A stretch of 64,000 bases of DNA from contig CAMXCT020002068.1 in the NCBI GenBank assembly GCA_947184155.2, positions 189,605 through 253,604 on the forward strand, given 5' to 3'. Below are positions 45,008 through 56,900 of the stretch, piece after piece. Under the pieces are notes generated by a model. It was not told the DNA's origin, did no database searches, and worked only from the letters and a program-made list of their open reading frames with translations. Source of the DNA: Cladocopium goreaui. Lineage: Eukaryota; Sar; Dinophyceae; Suessiales; Symbiodiniaceae. The number at the start of each line of letters is the position of its first letter. The stretch's first letter is position 1. The translations under genes were made by a program, and so were the position numbers.

Positions 45008-48000
45008 ATCTATCTAATCTATCTAATCTATCTAATCTATCTAATCTATCTAATCTATCTAATCTTTCTATCTAATCTATCTAATCTATCTATATAATCT
45101 ATCTAATCTATCGAATCTATCTAATCTTTCTAGTCTATCGAATCTATCGAATCTATCTAATCTATCTAATCTATCTAATCTATCTTATCTATCTATCCAT
45201 CCATCCATCCATCCATCTATCTATCACCGAGATGATGGTCAAAGCCCAAGCCAACCCTGAACCAAGCCAGAATATACAATACAACAGCCTTATATAAAGA
45301 GATCTTAAACCAACACAATGATAACACCCAATGAAACCATTGTGCATCGTTGGGCCTTAACCTACATTCCACATGTTTCCAGGGTGCATATCGTGAGGAT
45401 ATACACCTTGAGTACCACATTCAACCCAGCACCTTGCATGTGAAAATAAGCGTTTCCAATCTGCTTTGGGGGGAGGCGCTGTGCCCTCCCCCAAAATCCC
45501 CCCTCCCGCATTTTTTTTTATTTATATTCAAATTTGCACACTTTTCAATTATGCTAGTTTGATTCGACTATATATATATATACTTTATATTTCAATATAA
45601 TATATATATATATACACTCATACGTATGTGTATATATATATATATAAATACACAAGCATTTATACTTATAGATACATGCGCAGCTTTCATCCCAAAATAA
45701 ACTATAAATAATCATGTGCATGGATATGCATCCACATAATAATAGTTATTTGTATGTACATGTTGCCCCCAATCCAACCCTAAACAAATCGTGATCAGAC
45801 CCTAAACCAGCCCTAAAGAAACCTCAAACCATCCCCACATAGACCCTAAACAAATCTAGAAGAAACCCTAAACCAAACCCTGCATATATATTAAATCGAT
45901 TGATTGATCGATAGATGATAGATGAGCCATAGGAACCATAGAAGCAATAGAAGCCACAGAAGCCAGAAGCCACCAGGAGCCACCGGAGCCATCAGACTCA
46001 TCAGGAGCCACCAGGAGCCAGGACCGTAGAAGCCACAGAAGCCAGGAAGCCACCAGGAGCCAGGACAAAAAAAAATGAAAAAAAAATCCGAAATACTTCC
46101 TTCCCTCCTTCCTTCCTTCCTTCCTTCCTTCCTTCCTTCCTTCCCCTTCCTTCCTTCGTTCCCCTTCCTTCCTTCGTTCCTTCGTTCCTTCCTTTCCACT
46201 CCAATAATAGTTTTTTAATGCTCATGATATTGTTTTTTGATGCAGATGCCGTAAGGAGGCAGGTCTTGTCGTTTCACCACGACAGTTGGTTTTTTTCACG
46301 TGATTTGACATATGCCAAAATACTTACAGTGTCATATATCCGAGCTATCCTCGCAATAGTTCCCAATTCATCCCAAGTTACCCTATGATAGTCGGTGAGC
46401 TATTATTATTATTGTTGGATACATTATCAGTTATCCGATTGCTGATAGTTCCCCATTAATTAATTTATCCAATCATTTATCCCCATTTTCCCATGCACCT
46501 TGGCAGCTTCGGCCACTTCTTGTCATACTCGTAGAAGGTCAGCGCCTCAGCTGCGAGAACAGGAGGAACTTAGGTTACGCATGGCGACGCCTGACTTGGG
46601 GTACCAATGAATCATGTTTTAGTGGGTAACTGGTAACTAGTTTTCAGCCATACCCATGTAGATAACTGGGGCTACGACAAGTAAAAAGTCACAAAAGAAT
46701 ACGTCTCACTAGCACATTCGGAGGAAGCACCCGTAGAATCTCTTGTGTTTGCACAGAAAATCTGGAGAATTAAACCAACCAACATAGGTCGGGCCAAAAT
46801 CAAAGGCCCAGACCACAAATGTTGGCCATTGTTCTATTTTATATAATTATATGGTCATCTGATTTTGGATCCCCCAATCTCATAATCAATTCAATAAAGA
46901 CAATTTTCAAGGAATTTTCCGCGCAAAAATCAGCATCAATCTCAAACAAGTGTTTTTGACTTTGACAATGGTGGTTACACGTGAACATGGATTGAGTCAA
47001 TATCATCACGGTCGGCTTACGAGAACTTGCCACATGATTCGAAACACCCAAACAATGTCATATCACACAACATACAAACTCGTCCGGGCTTTTGTCAAAT
47101 GTTTGTTCCCAACAATCGTGGTGTATACTGCTAGTACTGGCAGTGCGCTACAATCAACGAAAGTTGGTATACAATCAATAGGCGAATATCCAGCAGTAGT
47201 AGACCATAGCTGATCTTTGCCTGGAAGTAAACAAATGATTCATGCGACTGATGCCGCAAAAAACAGTGGATTGAAGTGTCTTAACATGTCGTAACTAAAC
47301 TCAGCTTGACCAACTATGAAGTCGATGTTCCCATCTTGACCATCTGTAGGCATGTAACCATTCTTGATAAATCTACGTCTTCCAGTATCAGCAAGCAACG
47401 ACCTCCCGAATCGTTCCAAACATGGGAAGGGGCCAGGGCTAAGCAAAATGGGACAGACTGCCTGTGCAAGTCAATCATCAGCACTCATGTATTGAAGCTT
47501 CGCCCCAAAAAATAATGAAACATACCATCTCGAAGTCGAAGAATCAGACGTACCGCCGCTGAGACTTGTGTGTCTTCGGGAATCCATTCACAGCAGATTG
47601 GATAGGTTCCACAGTCAACCTTGATCCTCCCTTCTCAATCAGATTGCTGCTCCCTATCAACTTCGACGCTATGGCTATGTCACCGTGGTGAATGGCCTTG
47701 CATCCAGTCAAATGGTATCATTCTATCTCCGTAACTTTTGCCAATTAGGCATGCGAGGGGCTTTCCCACACCTGGTACACTGGGTGTGCTCATTTTCCGT
47801 TTCAGTAGCGCAGGCTATATACATGCTGTCCATCACTCCAATGGTCTGCCCACACCACTAGCAGGAGACTTCATTTTCTCCATTCTAGTTTTCAGCAGTT
47901 CTAAAATTTCTCGAAACTGGTGAGAAAAAGGCAGCAAATATAGCATGCAGTTTAAATCAATTGGACATGTCTTTCAGAACACTGATTCTGTCTGGATCTC

Positions 48001-48429
48001 GATAGTTCATATCAAAGTGCAAACCTGATTTGTTGGACCATAAAGTCTATTCAGCCTAGCTTTCCTACTCACCCACATCGGTAGCAAGTCGTGAATGTCG
48101 ATAGTTCTCCACTTACGATTTATGGCTGCAAACTTACCAATTTTCATCTACCCTCCACCAGTTGGCTTACTCAATTATTGCATCATTGCGGCTTAAGTTA
48201 TATACCTTACGTACCCTTATGTTCATGGGTTACCATCCAATATTGTCCACATTTGTTGGTTAAACAGATTTAAACCATGTTAAACCTAAATATTTTATGA
48301 TTACACCACCAATCACCACCTGTTGGATGCCTAACCTTCATCTTTGGTGTCAACATCTGGCTGGGTGCTCCAGGCATGCCCTTGACCATAGGGACCACGG
48401 GCTGTGCGCCCGATGCGATGCACATAGTC
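43347..48429 (-). CDS. DEAD-box-type RNA helicase, C-terminal exons (partial)
   Basis: Four minus-strand exons join in phase. 48429-48387 (43 nt) encodes [14 protein letters not shown], the RecA2 motif VI of DEAD-box helicases, whose arginines contact ATP. 46550-46499 (52 nt) adds [16 protein letters not shown]. 44288-44252 (37 nt) adds [12 protein letters not shown], the helix typically following motif VI. The exon starting 43514 adds [13 protein letters not shown]. Donors are GT (48386), GT (46498) and GC (44251); acceptors are AG. The end of the last exon is not fixed; the reading frame stays open to a TGA at 43349-43347, but an earlier donor is likely. Motifs Q, I, II and III should lie upstream of 48429 and were not found; the region beyond is occupied by satellite DNA and a helicase relic, so the 5' part may be far away or lost. 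Likely role: RNA unwinding, subfamily unknown. Confidence 0.7.
44706..45226. repeat. Mosaic (ATCC/ATCT)n and (ATCTATCTA)n microsatellite
   Basis: It grades from (ATCC)n through (TATC)n, a long (TATCCATC)n block at about 44800-44965, (ATCT)n, then a nonamer TCTATCTAA block to about 45180 and (CATC)n at the end. The long plus-strand frames (Ser/Ile/Tyr/Leu/His/Pro repeats) are artefacts of the repeat. It lies in the intron between helicase exons 44288 and 46499. Confidence 0.95.
45778..45884. repeat. Degenerate 11 bp tandem repeat containing CCCTAAA
   Basis: CCCTAAA occurs at 45778, 45800, 45811, 45844 and 45866, always spaced by multiples of 11. The intermediate positions 45822 and 45833 carry weaker forms (CCTCAAA, CCCCACA). 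CCCTAAA is the complement of the plant-type telomere heptamer, which dinoflagellates are reported to use. Whether this is telomere-derived or a chance short satellite is open. Confidence 0.7.
45925..46197. repeat. GAAGCCA/GGAGCCACCA repeat followed by (CTTC)n
   Basis: About 150 bp of imperfect GAAGCCACA and GGAGCCACC units is followed by a short A run and then about 100 bp of CTTC repeat with a few GTTCC variants. No gene. Confidence 0.9.
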
Positions 48430-48860
48430 CTGCACCGATCCATAGGGTGTCAATGAGGATACAAGGGTCATAATGGTCATATACTTAGGATATAATGATG
48501 AAATACAATGAATACGTACATAAGCTTATAGCTTGCCAACCATTTTCTTAGCAATGGGATATCATGGTATTCAATACGAAATAGCCTGGGATGTGGACCA
48601 TTAAAGCTGTTGGATATGGACCATTTTGGGCCCCGGTGAGTCTCTGGGATGGGAAGTTGGAGACCTCACGATGATTGTGAGGGGCAACGATCCAGCTGCG
48701 TCAATGAATCTGATTGGTGTTTTGTTTTGCAACCCATCGCCAAAAAAAACGTAAATTTTGATATCATCATCTGGAATATCCGCCGACCCCTGCCGACAGC
48801 AGGGGGAGCGCGTCAGAGAAGAGATTACAAGCAACAAGTGTTGTGCAGTGCAAGTGAGGG

Positions 48861-49055
48861 GCAAGCGAGGGGGGGACAGAAAGGGAAGCCAGGTGCAGAG
48901 TAAGAAGCCCAAAAAAGGAAGCGAGAAAGGAGGGGCAGTCTCAGCGAACGTAGCGGGGCAAGCGAGGGGGGGACAGAAAGGGAAGCCAGGTGCAGAGTAA
49001 GAAGCTCAAAAAAGGAAGCGAGAAAGGAGGGGCAGTCTCAGCGAACGTAGCAAGC
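48861..49055 (+). repeat. 97 bp tandem repeat, two copies plus a stub
   Basis: GCAAGCGAGG begins at 48861 and again at 48958; the two 97 bp units are almost identical (AGCCC against AGCTC) and a third start (GCAAGCGAAAG) follows near 49048. Open frames exist but simply follow the repeat. It borders the larger array to the right. Confidence 0.85.
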
Positions 49056-49139
49056 GAAAGAAGCACGAAACAAGAAGTTAGAAGCAAGAATGCAGAAGCA
49101 AGAGTAAACGAGCGACAGAAAGTAATGTTTGGCACTCTG

Positions 49140-51680
49140 GGCTACGGGCCGCGGGCCCAATCCGTCCTTCACTGCCATGGTGTTTTAGCCCTGCGAGGAG
49201 GTCCCTTGACCGGAGCTGTGCCGCACGAAAGCCAGCTGTCAGACAATGCAGGCAAGTTGGCAGTTGGCAGTGCAGGAACGCAGGGAAAAGCTAGGTTTGA
49301 GCTGCAAGACGACGCAGGCAAAGTGGCAGGGAAAAGCAAGGTTTGAAGCTAGTTTCTAGGCAGTTCAGAAGGCAACGTTTGGCACCGTGGGCTGCCGGCT
49401 GCGGGCCCGATCCGTCCTTCAGTGCCATGGTGTTGGGGCCCTGCGGAGGGGTCCTTGCGGAGGGGTCCTTGGACTCGAGCTGACGGCAAGACACAGCAAG
49501 GTTTGAAGCTAGTTTCGACTTGACCGGAGCTGTGCCGCACGAAAGCCAGCTGTCAGACAATGCAGGCAAGTTGGCAGTTGGCAGTGCAGGAACGCAGGGA
49601 AAAGCAAAGTTTGAAGCTAGTTTCTAGGCACTGCAGAAAGCAACGTTTGGCAGTATGGGCTGCCGGCCGCGGGCCCGATCCGTCCTTCACTGCCATGGTG
49701 TTTGAGGCCTGCGACAGGGTCCTTGGACCCGAGCTGACGCCAGGAAACAGCAAGGTTTGAACCGGCAGACCTGGTCCGTCCCTCAGGGCCCTGCTGTTTG
49801 GCTGTGGCGCAGGCGCCGTTTTGGGTCAGACAGCAAGGTTTTCTTGTAGGTTCAGAAAGCAACGTTAGGCACTCACGGCCGTGGCCCGCAGGCCCGATCC
49901 GTCCTTCACTGCCATGGTGTTTGAGGCCCGCGACAGGGTCCTTGGACTCGAGCTGACGGCAGGAAACAGCAAGGTTTGAAGCTAGTTTCTAGGCAGTTCA
50001 GAAAGCAACGTTAGGCACCCACGGCCGTTTTTGAATGTTTGTGACGGCCGGAAAGGGCGCGTTTTTGAAGGTTTGACGGCTGGAAGAGAGCTTGTTTTCT
50101 TGTAGGTTCAGAAAGCAACGTTAGGCAGTGGGAGCGGTTGCCCGGAGGCTCGGGGTCCGTCCTTCAGGGCCCTGCTGTTTGGGCGTGGCGGAGGCGCCGT
50201 TTGTGAGCCTTGACGGCTGGAAGAGAGCTAGTTTGGGAGCCGTTGCCCGGAGGCTCGGTCCGTCCTTCAGGGCCCTGCTGTTTTGCTGTGGCGAGGGCGC
50301 CGTTTGTGAGCCTTGACGGCTGGAAGAGAGCTAGTTTTCTTGTAGGTTCAGAAAGCAACGTTAGGCAGTGGGAGCCGTTGCCCGGAGGCTCGGTCCGTCC
50401 TTCAGGGCCCTGCTGTTTGGGCGTGGCGGAGGCGCCGTTTGTGAGCCTTGACGGCTGGAAGAGAGCTAGTTTGGGAGCCGTTGCCCGGAGGCTCGGTCCG
50501 TCCTTCAGGGCGCTGCTGTTTTGCTGTGGCGAGGGCGCCGTTTGTGAGCCTTGACGGCTGGAAAAGAGCTAGTTTTCTTGTCGGTTCAGAAAGCAACGTT
50601 AGGCACTGGGAGCCGTTGCCCGGAGGCTCGGTCCGTCCTTCAAGGCCCTGCTGTTTGGGGCGTGCGGGGCGCCGTTTGTGAGCCTTGTCGGCTGAAGAGA
50701 GCTAGTGTTGGGAGCCTTGCCCCCTGAGCTCGTCCCGTCCTTCAGGCCCTGCTGTTTTCTGTGCGAGGCGGCCGTTTTTGAGCTTTAAGGCTGGAAGAGA
50801 GCTGTTTTCTTGTAGGTTCAGAAAGCAAACGTTAGTGGCATGGGAGCCGGTTGCCCGAGGCTCGGTCCGTCCTTCAGTGCCCTGCTTGTTTGGGCGTGGC
50901 GGAGGCTCCATTTGTGAGCCTGACGGCTGAAGAGGAGCCTAGTTTGGGAGCCGTTGGCCCGGAGGCTCGTTCCCGTCCTTCAGGGCCCTGTGCCTGTGTG
51001 CTGTGGCGAGGGCGCCTTTGTGAGCCTTGGAACGCTGAAGAGAGCTAGTTTTTCTGTGTAGGTGTTCGGAAAGCAACGTTAGCCATATGGGAGCCGTTGC
51101 CCGGAGGCCTCGGTCCGTTCCTTCGGGCCCCCCTGCTGGGTTTTTGCGGCGTGGCGGAGGCGCCGTTTGTGGGAGCCGTTGCCCGGAGGCTCGGTCCGTC
51201 CTTCAGGGCCCTGCTGTTTTGTTGTGGCGAGGGCGCCGTTTGTGAGCTTTGACGGCTGGAAGAGAGCTAGTTTTCTTGTAGGTTCAGAAAGCAACGTTAG
51301 GCAGTGGGAGCCGTTGCCCGGAGGCTCGGTCCGTCTTTCAGGGCCCTGCTGTTTGGGCGTGGCGGAGGCGCCGTTTGTGAGCCTTGACGGCTGGAAGAGA
51401 GCTAGTTTGGGAGCCGTTGCCCGGAGGCTCGGTCCATCCCGTCCTTCAGGGCCCTGCTGTTTTGCTGTGGCGAGGGCGCCGTTTGTGAGCCTTGACGGCT
51501 GGAAGAGAGCTAGTTTTCTTGTAGGTTCAGAAAGCAACGTTAGGCAGTGGGAGCCGTTGCCCGGAGGCTCGGTCCGTCCTTCAGGGCCCTGCTGTTTGGG
51601 CGTGGCGGAGGCGCCGTTTCTGAGCTTGGAAAGCTGGAAGACGGCTACTTTTCTTGTAGGTTCAGAAAGCAATGTGGGGC
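49140..51680. repeat. Satellite array with higher-order unit of about 239 bp
   Basis: From about 50100 the array consists of alternating halves: one of about 135 bp containing CTTGTAGGTTCAGAAAGC then AACGTTAGGCAGT, and one of about 104 bp starting GGGAGCCGTTGCCCGGAGG. The GGTTCA anchor recurs at about 50105, 50345, 50583, 50815, 51061, 51281, 51524 and 51659. One half reads GTTTGGGCGTGGCGGAGG and the other TTTTGCTGTGGCGAGGG, so the pair is a true higher-order unit. To the left (49140-50030) a related, more variable form with CACTGCCATGGTGTTT and GGTTTGAAGCTAGTTTC occurs. Copies at 50700-51130 are the most degraded. Long frames on both strands (up to 197 codons) result from the repeat and are not called. 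Confidence 0.9.
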
Positions 51681-51719
51681 ATTGCCGTGCGGTGTGGCAA
51701 CCTTAAGCTGGAAACTTCA

Positions 51720-53770
51720 TCAGGTATGCACGCGCCACTGGTTGGTGCGACACTGCCGGCCGCTGGGATTGCGATGCGTTACCTGAATTCGGCCGGAAGC
51801 CAGTGTTGAGTGCACCACCGTGCCGCATGTTGGACATGCATGCGAATATGTGCGACCTGCGAGCAGGCCATTGGCAACGCGAAATTGTTTGCCGCAGCCA
51901 TTACCGCGGCGGTGATCGACGCGCCCTGTTGCCACAGGGCTTTGCACAGACTTGGCACAGTACGGGCAGATGTATATGTGCAGTCGTGGCGGTGCTGTGT
52001 CAGGCCCGACAGCAAGCTGCTGGTTCGATGAGTGGGCAGTGTCCGTTTTGGGACCTTCTGCTCGCGTGGAAGTTTGTCTTGCTTCGTGTATTTCCTGAAT
52101 TTCCTTGCGAACGTCCTCTAGGATTGCTGCGTGCCGGTGGCGGGTTTCGCGTTGGCGCAAGCGGGCCAGGCGTTGATTCGTGCGATGAGCAAGACGGCAA
52201 ACGAAGGCAAAGGCTGTGCATGCGTTGCATACTTGTGCCGTTTTGAGTATATTCACGACCTTGTTGCCAAGCTGTAAACTCTGTTCGTGGCTTGCGTTCC
52301 GCGCACTGGCGACATTGCCAACAGCCGCGTAGTTTGGTGGCACATTCTCTGCAGCAGCGGCAATCCGCGTTGCGAGCTTTCCATGCGGCTGCGCCAAAGT
52401 CGGATTCTGCTTTCACAACGCCACACTTGAAACAAGGTTTCTTCACTTCACATGTCAAACACAAACGAAAAAAACTACACTGCCGTTGACGATGCTTTGC
52501 TGGAAAATTGTCTTCGGCATGCCACAGCTTGCAAACGTTGCATTGCCACGGCGTTCCTGCGTCTGCGTAGTGCTTTGTGCATTCGCGACAGACGCGATCC
52601 TTGTCCTCGCGCTTCCATTGACCGGTCGTGAAGGCTGCTGCTGGCTTGCGTTCCGTACAGGTTGCACACCGACGTTCTTCGCAGTATGGCCAACAACGAT
52701 TGCCAGTTGATGAAATCCCCGCGAAGGTGTCGCAGAAGAAGGTCTCGGCCCAAACCAATTCCCTTTTGGAATGGAGCGGCGTCAAAAGGTCGAAAAATCA
52801 ACAATTTTTCGCGTCCTGTGACGCGAGTGATCGCGACATAGACCGTGAAGGGATTTCCTGTGGGACCTATACAAAGATCCGTCATCACCCCCTCTTTGAT
52901 GGTCTGTCCTTGCGCCACATGCGCGGTGATGGCGAACTGGGGTGCGAGCGGGAATTGCGTCCGCGATACCCGCAGCTTGGGGCGTTGGCGTTGCCGGTCT
53001 AAGTACCACACACGCCTGCAAGTTCCGACGGGGTATACGTTTGCATCCGGCAGACCTGGCACATGCCATGAGGTTGCGGTTTCAAACCTCACATACACCA
53101 CGGCCGGCAAAGTGTTGCACACGACTCCTTCCGGCGCAGGCGTCTCATTGGCAATCGTGGACCGACCGACGACGTAGCCCTTGGTGCCTTTTAGAATGCC
53201 ACGCTTCCGGTCGAGGTGATCTGTTGCACGGACAGGCATGCCGACGCACAACGGCAACACGCCGTACAGTCCACCGCACTCTTTGTCGTGTCGCTGCAAC
53301 CATTGCAATTTCTCCGTCGTCAAATTCGGCTTCTCCTGCACGACCACAGACGACGCAACATCTTGCGCAACAAATAAATACGGTTGCTTGTCTCTGGCAT
53401 TCGACCACTGTATGGCGCGAAGCTTGTTCACGTGGTATTTGATGTCGTTGGTGCCGAAAATCGCGACCGCATCTGCAAATTCCTTCTGGAACCGTGTGTC
53501 CGCAGCTCCTTGCGCCACAAGTATGCGCGAATGGCGATCCGCCGCACAGTAGCTGCATTCGGCCTCTTGTATGGCTTCTGGAATTAGGCCTTGTGTAGGC
53601 AACGCGGCGCAACTTGGTTGTTGGCACGTCGCCTGCCCAGCAATCCAGCTGCCTGGCACTGTGGTAGGCCGCCCGTGCAGAAAGCGATGGTTATTGTCGG
53701 ACAAGTCACCATGGCGCAGTTGCTCACGCGCCACAGAAGATATGCCCAGGGGTCGGCGGCAGGGGGCGGA
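51720..53770 (-). pseudogene. PIF1-like helicase with C-terminal zinc ribbons, truncated and frameshifted
   Basis: The first open segment (53734 down to about 52690) has the C-terminal motifs of a PIF1-type superfamily 1B helicase: QFAITAHVAQGQT (motif V) and VYVAITRVTGREKLLIF (motif VI). A frame change near 52685-52690 leads to a Cys-rich part with repeated C-x2-C...F...W...R-x-C-x2-C ribbons (CATCTERKP, CNVCKLWHAEDNFP, CFKCGVVKAESDF, CRQCAERKP). A second change near 52234-52240 leads to the terminal part (VCNACTAF, CPYCAKS, CPTCGTVV) ending with TGA at 51722-51720. Another shift is likely at about 53735-53765, where ADPWAYLL lies in a different frame. Walker A and B motifs are absent because similarity stops at the AT repeat near 53777. 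I recall this helicase/zinc-ribbon architecture as very abundant in dinoflagellates, possibly linked to mobile elements. This copy cannot encode an active helicase. Confidence 0.8.
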
Positions 53771-53776
53771 GCCCTT

Positions 53777-53882
53777 TAATATATTACTATATAAAATTAT
53801 AATCTATATATGTACAGTGTATATATATATAAATATGTATATATATATAAATATAAATATATATATATATAAATATACACAG
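53777..53882. repeat. TA-rich simple repeat at the truncation point of the helicase relic
   Basis: TATATAAATA-type repeat immediately beyond the point where helicase similarity ends. Confidence 0.85.
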
Positions 53883-53953
53883 ATCCTATCCCATAAAAAT
53901 GGTTGTTTATAAACACCCCCGAACCCACCACGGCCCCACGGGTGCCGAGGTAC

Positions 53954-56900
53954 CAAGAGTTGCCAGGGCTCATCTGCCAGCAGCTCCTCGATGAGGCCGA
54001 AGGGACTTTCCAGCACCTCATCTGCCAGGTTTTAATGGGAAATTCATAGGACATTCATGGGAAAATATGGGAAATTCCACTGTTAATTGAGGTTTATAGC
54101 CTGGTATCATCTATTAAATGGTGGATTCTCCATTGCTATGTTTGATTTACCGGGTTTTAATCAGCAAGTAGTCCGATGCGAACTGCTTGACCCTTTACAC
54201 AACTGGGTTTTCCAAACATGTCCTGCATTCCCAACAGCACTTTTTCAACGGACTCAACGGATCCAACGGATCCAACGATTGCAGCTGTTTGTTCTTTCGG
54301 CAATCGATGAGGCATCGGAACAATTCCACCTGTGACGGGCCAAGACGGGCTGCTGGAACAACTGTAATTTTTACACCAAAAGACCAAGAGGTCTCCGGAC
54401 TTTTTCGTGTGAACATTTTTTTTTCGATTGCCAAAAGCTGAATTGAAACATAATTGAAACATTGATTGGTGGATTTACCATGATTTACCACTGTTGTGCT
54501 CATGTCTCCGACGAAAACTCGTGCAATCACTGAACGTTTCTCTAGAAACATGAATTGCTTATGTATCCTTCAGAAATTGGGCAAATTCATAATCTGATTG
54601 AGGGCTTTCATTGACTGTTTTCCTGCACAATCAACATCATTCTTGTTGGGGCCATGGTTGTTTCCCCATCAAACATCAGGGACCATGCCACACAACTCAC
54701 AAATTGCGAATGGGCCAGAGATATCACCGCCCCGAAAATGGATGGATTCACATTAGAAAGGAACACCACAAATTTGGTGGGTCCAAAAAGGTTACCCAAA
54801 TTATGACTTGACCCAATGCACCATTCATTTGCCGGTAGACCAAAAATTCCATTGGCTTATCTGTAATCCTCACCATGAAAATTGCCGTTGTCCACTGGGC
54901 CCCCCCATCTTGACCCAATCCCAGATGGTGCCTGCTGGTGGTCCACTGCGCACAGCACCAATTTCTCCGCTGAGCGCAAGCGCAGTTGCCCTTCGCCGGG
55001 TGCCGCGCTGGCACCTGAATCGCCACAGACATCATGGCAACATGGCAAACATCCACGCAAACACATCAAATGATACTGGTTTATGTTGATTTACTCAAGC
55101 GCCCACTTAAATTATGAAACGTTCAGCTTTGACCCAAATGCCAGTCTGGTGCAACAAGCATCCCTGTAGTTTACCTTGTGCCCAATTCAACTCTGTCCAG
55201 CCTTGGAAAATACGGCTGGCCAAGCGCCATGTCGCATCAGCAGCCTGACATTCGCATGTTGGTGTGGACCCAGAAGAGTAGTATGCCCGAAAACAGCTCA
55301 CAAAAACGAAATGCTTACATTACGAAACTGAATGCATTGTTATGTATATATATACAATTATACATATATGTGTTTTATCTATAAGGTATATCATATATAG
55401 TTATAGAAATTATATATATATATATATTTATATGCTTTAAACTTTAATTCTGACAACCACGCCACAAACAGCAAATTTCCTAGATTTTGATGACCTCTGC
55501 CTCACTTGATGACTATCACCCGTGGAGCCTCGTTTTTCAACTCGTGCAGAACCTTGGTATGGCACCAACCCCCTGAAGGTTCGCTCTGGACCAACGGAAC
55601 ATCCATCCATATATGACAACAACTTAAACATCTCTCAGCTTATAATATATGGTTATATAATGTTATATATACTTATAACTTATAACATATAAGTACTTCT
55701 GAAAACACGGCATTTTAAAGTTTAGATGCAACCCATAAAATCAAATAACAGGTGTGGGTGTGAGCAATGTTCTGGATATGAGTCACTGAGGGGCACCTAC
55801 AAAAAAGGAAACCATGTGGCTGTGGGATTGCCATGGTCCCAGTCCCAAGTGGGATTCGGCTTCTGAACCATGGATGACCCAACTCCCAGAAGTGTCAAGC
55901 TTACACACCTCTTCAACATCAAAGCCCTTGTCAACTCTTTAACTGTCTATAACATTTTCTGGAAACCCAGATGTATATCAAGCGAAACTTGATCAATTTT
56001 CCACAACTTGTCAGACCCCCAAAATCAAGCAATTTTTCTTCAACCCACCTTCGCACATTTTGTCGATCCTGTGGCGATCAAACGTAACGATTCTCAATCT
56101 CCCATTTGATAAGTTTATAGACAATTCTGAGTCTCTTCAACTCCCTTCCATTCAAAAATAGGATTTTCCATCATCCATTGCCATAATTTGCATTGATTTG
56201 CCATGTCTATACCGTATATGCCCCTACCAGAGAGCAGACTGAATCGCCATCTCTCCCCGGGGCTCCCGGCGTGACCGTTGCGGGAGCCAAAGTAGGACGG
56301 CACCCAATCCATGCGCGCCACGGTGCTGCGACCGCTGCGACCGCTGTGACCGGAGCGCAGCTCCAACTCACAGGTGAGGATCAATTTGCTCATCGCCTTT
56401 TAGCCACGGTCATGTGGGCTCCCAAGATATGGCAAGACCCAAGAGATATGGTAATACATTGGTGAGACTATTAATATCTATTAACGAGAATAGAACTGGA
56501 CATGTTCAATTCGTATCAAGTTGTGTATGTACCCATCCTAATTGTTTAGCCACCTCCAAGTTGTGTTGGGTTTGGTCAAGGTCCCACCAATCATGTCCTC
56601 GTGAAATCCTCACTGCTTATCCCATTTCACCTGTAACAAGTGGAAATGCTTCTATGATTTTCACAAGCAGCTTCTCTGTGGGTTTTACTGAATCATGCGG
56701 TACTGGTGGACTCGCAGAATCTTAGGACTACGCAAGAAACAGTCAAGAAACGATCCATTTTTCGGTGCTCAATCATTACACTCCAACACTTGAACATGAC
56801 ATAGATCCATAGGGAAAAATCATCTACACGTGATAAACAAATAGTGATTTTCACAACGTCCATAGTTTAAACCCATTTGCAGACTGGGTGATGTTTCACC

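Noticed and set aside
44430-45097. Plus-strand open frames of 150-190 codons rich in Ser, Ile, Tyr, Leu
   Set aside because: They translate the ATCT/ATCC microsatellite in all frames.
49140-51680. CRISPR-like array
   Set aside because: Units of 104-135 bp without short conserved repeats and unique spacers, in a eukaryotic context; this is a satellite.
51079-51706. Long frames on both strands in the satellite (up to 197 codons)
   Set aside because: Repeat unit happens to lack stops in several frames on both strands; peptides merely repeat and shift between copies.
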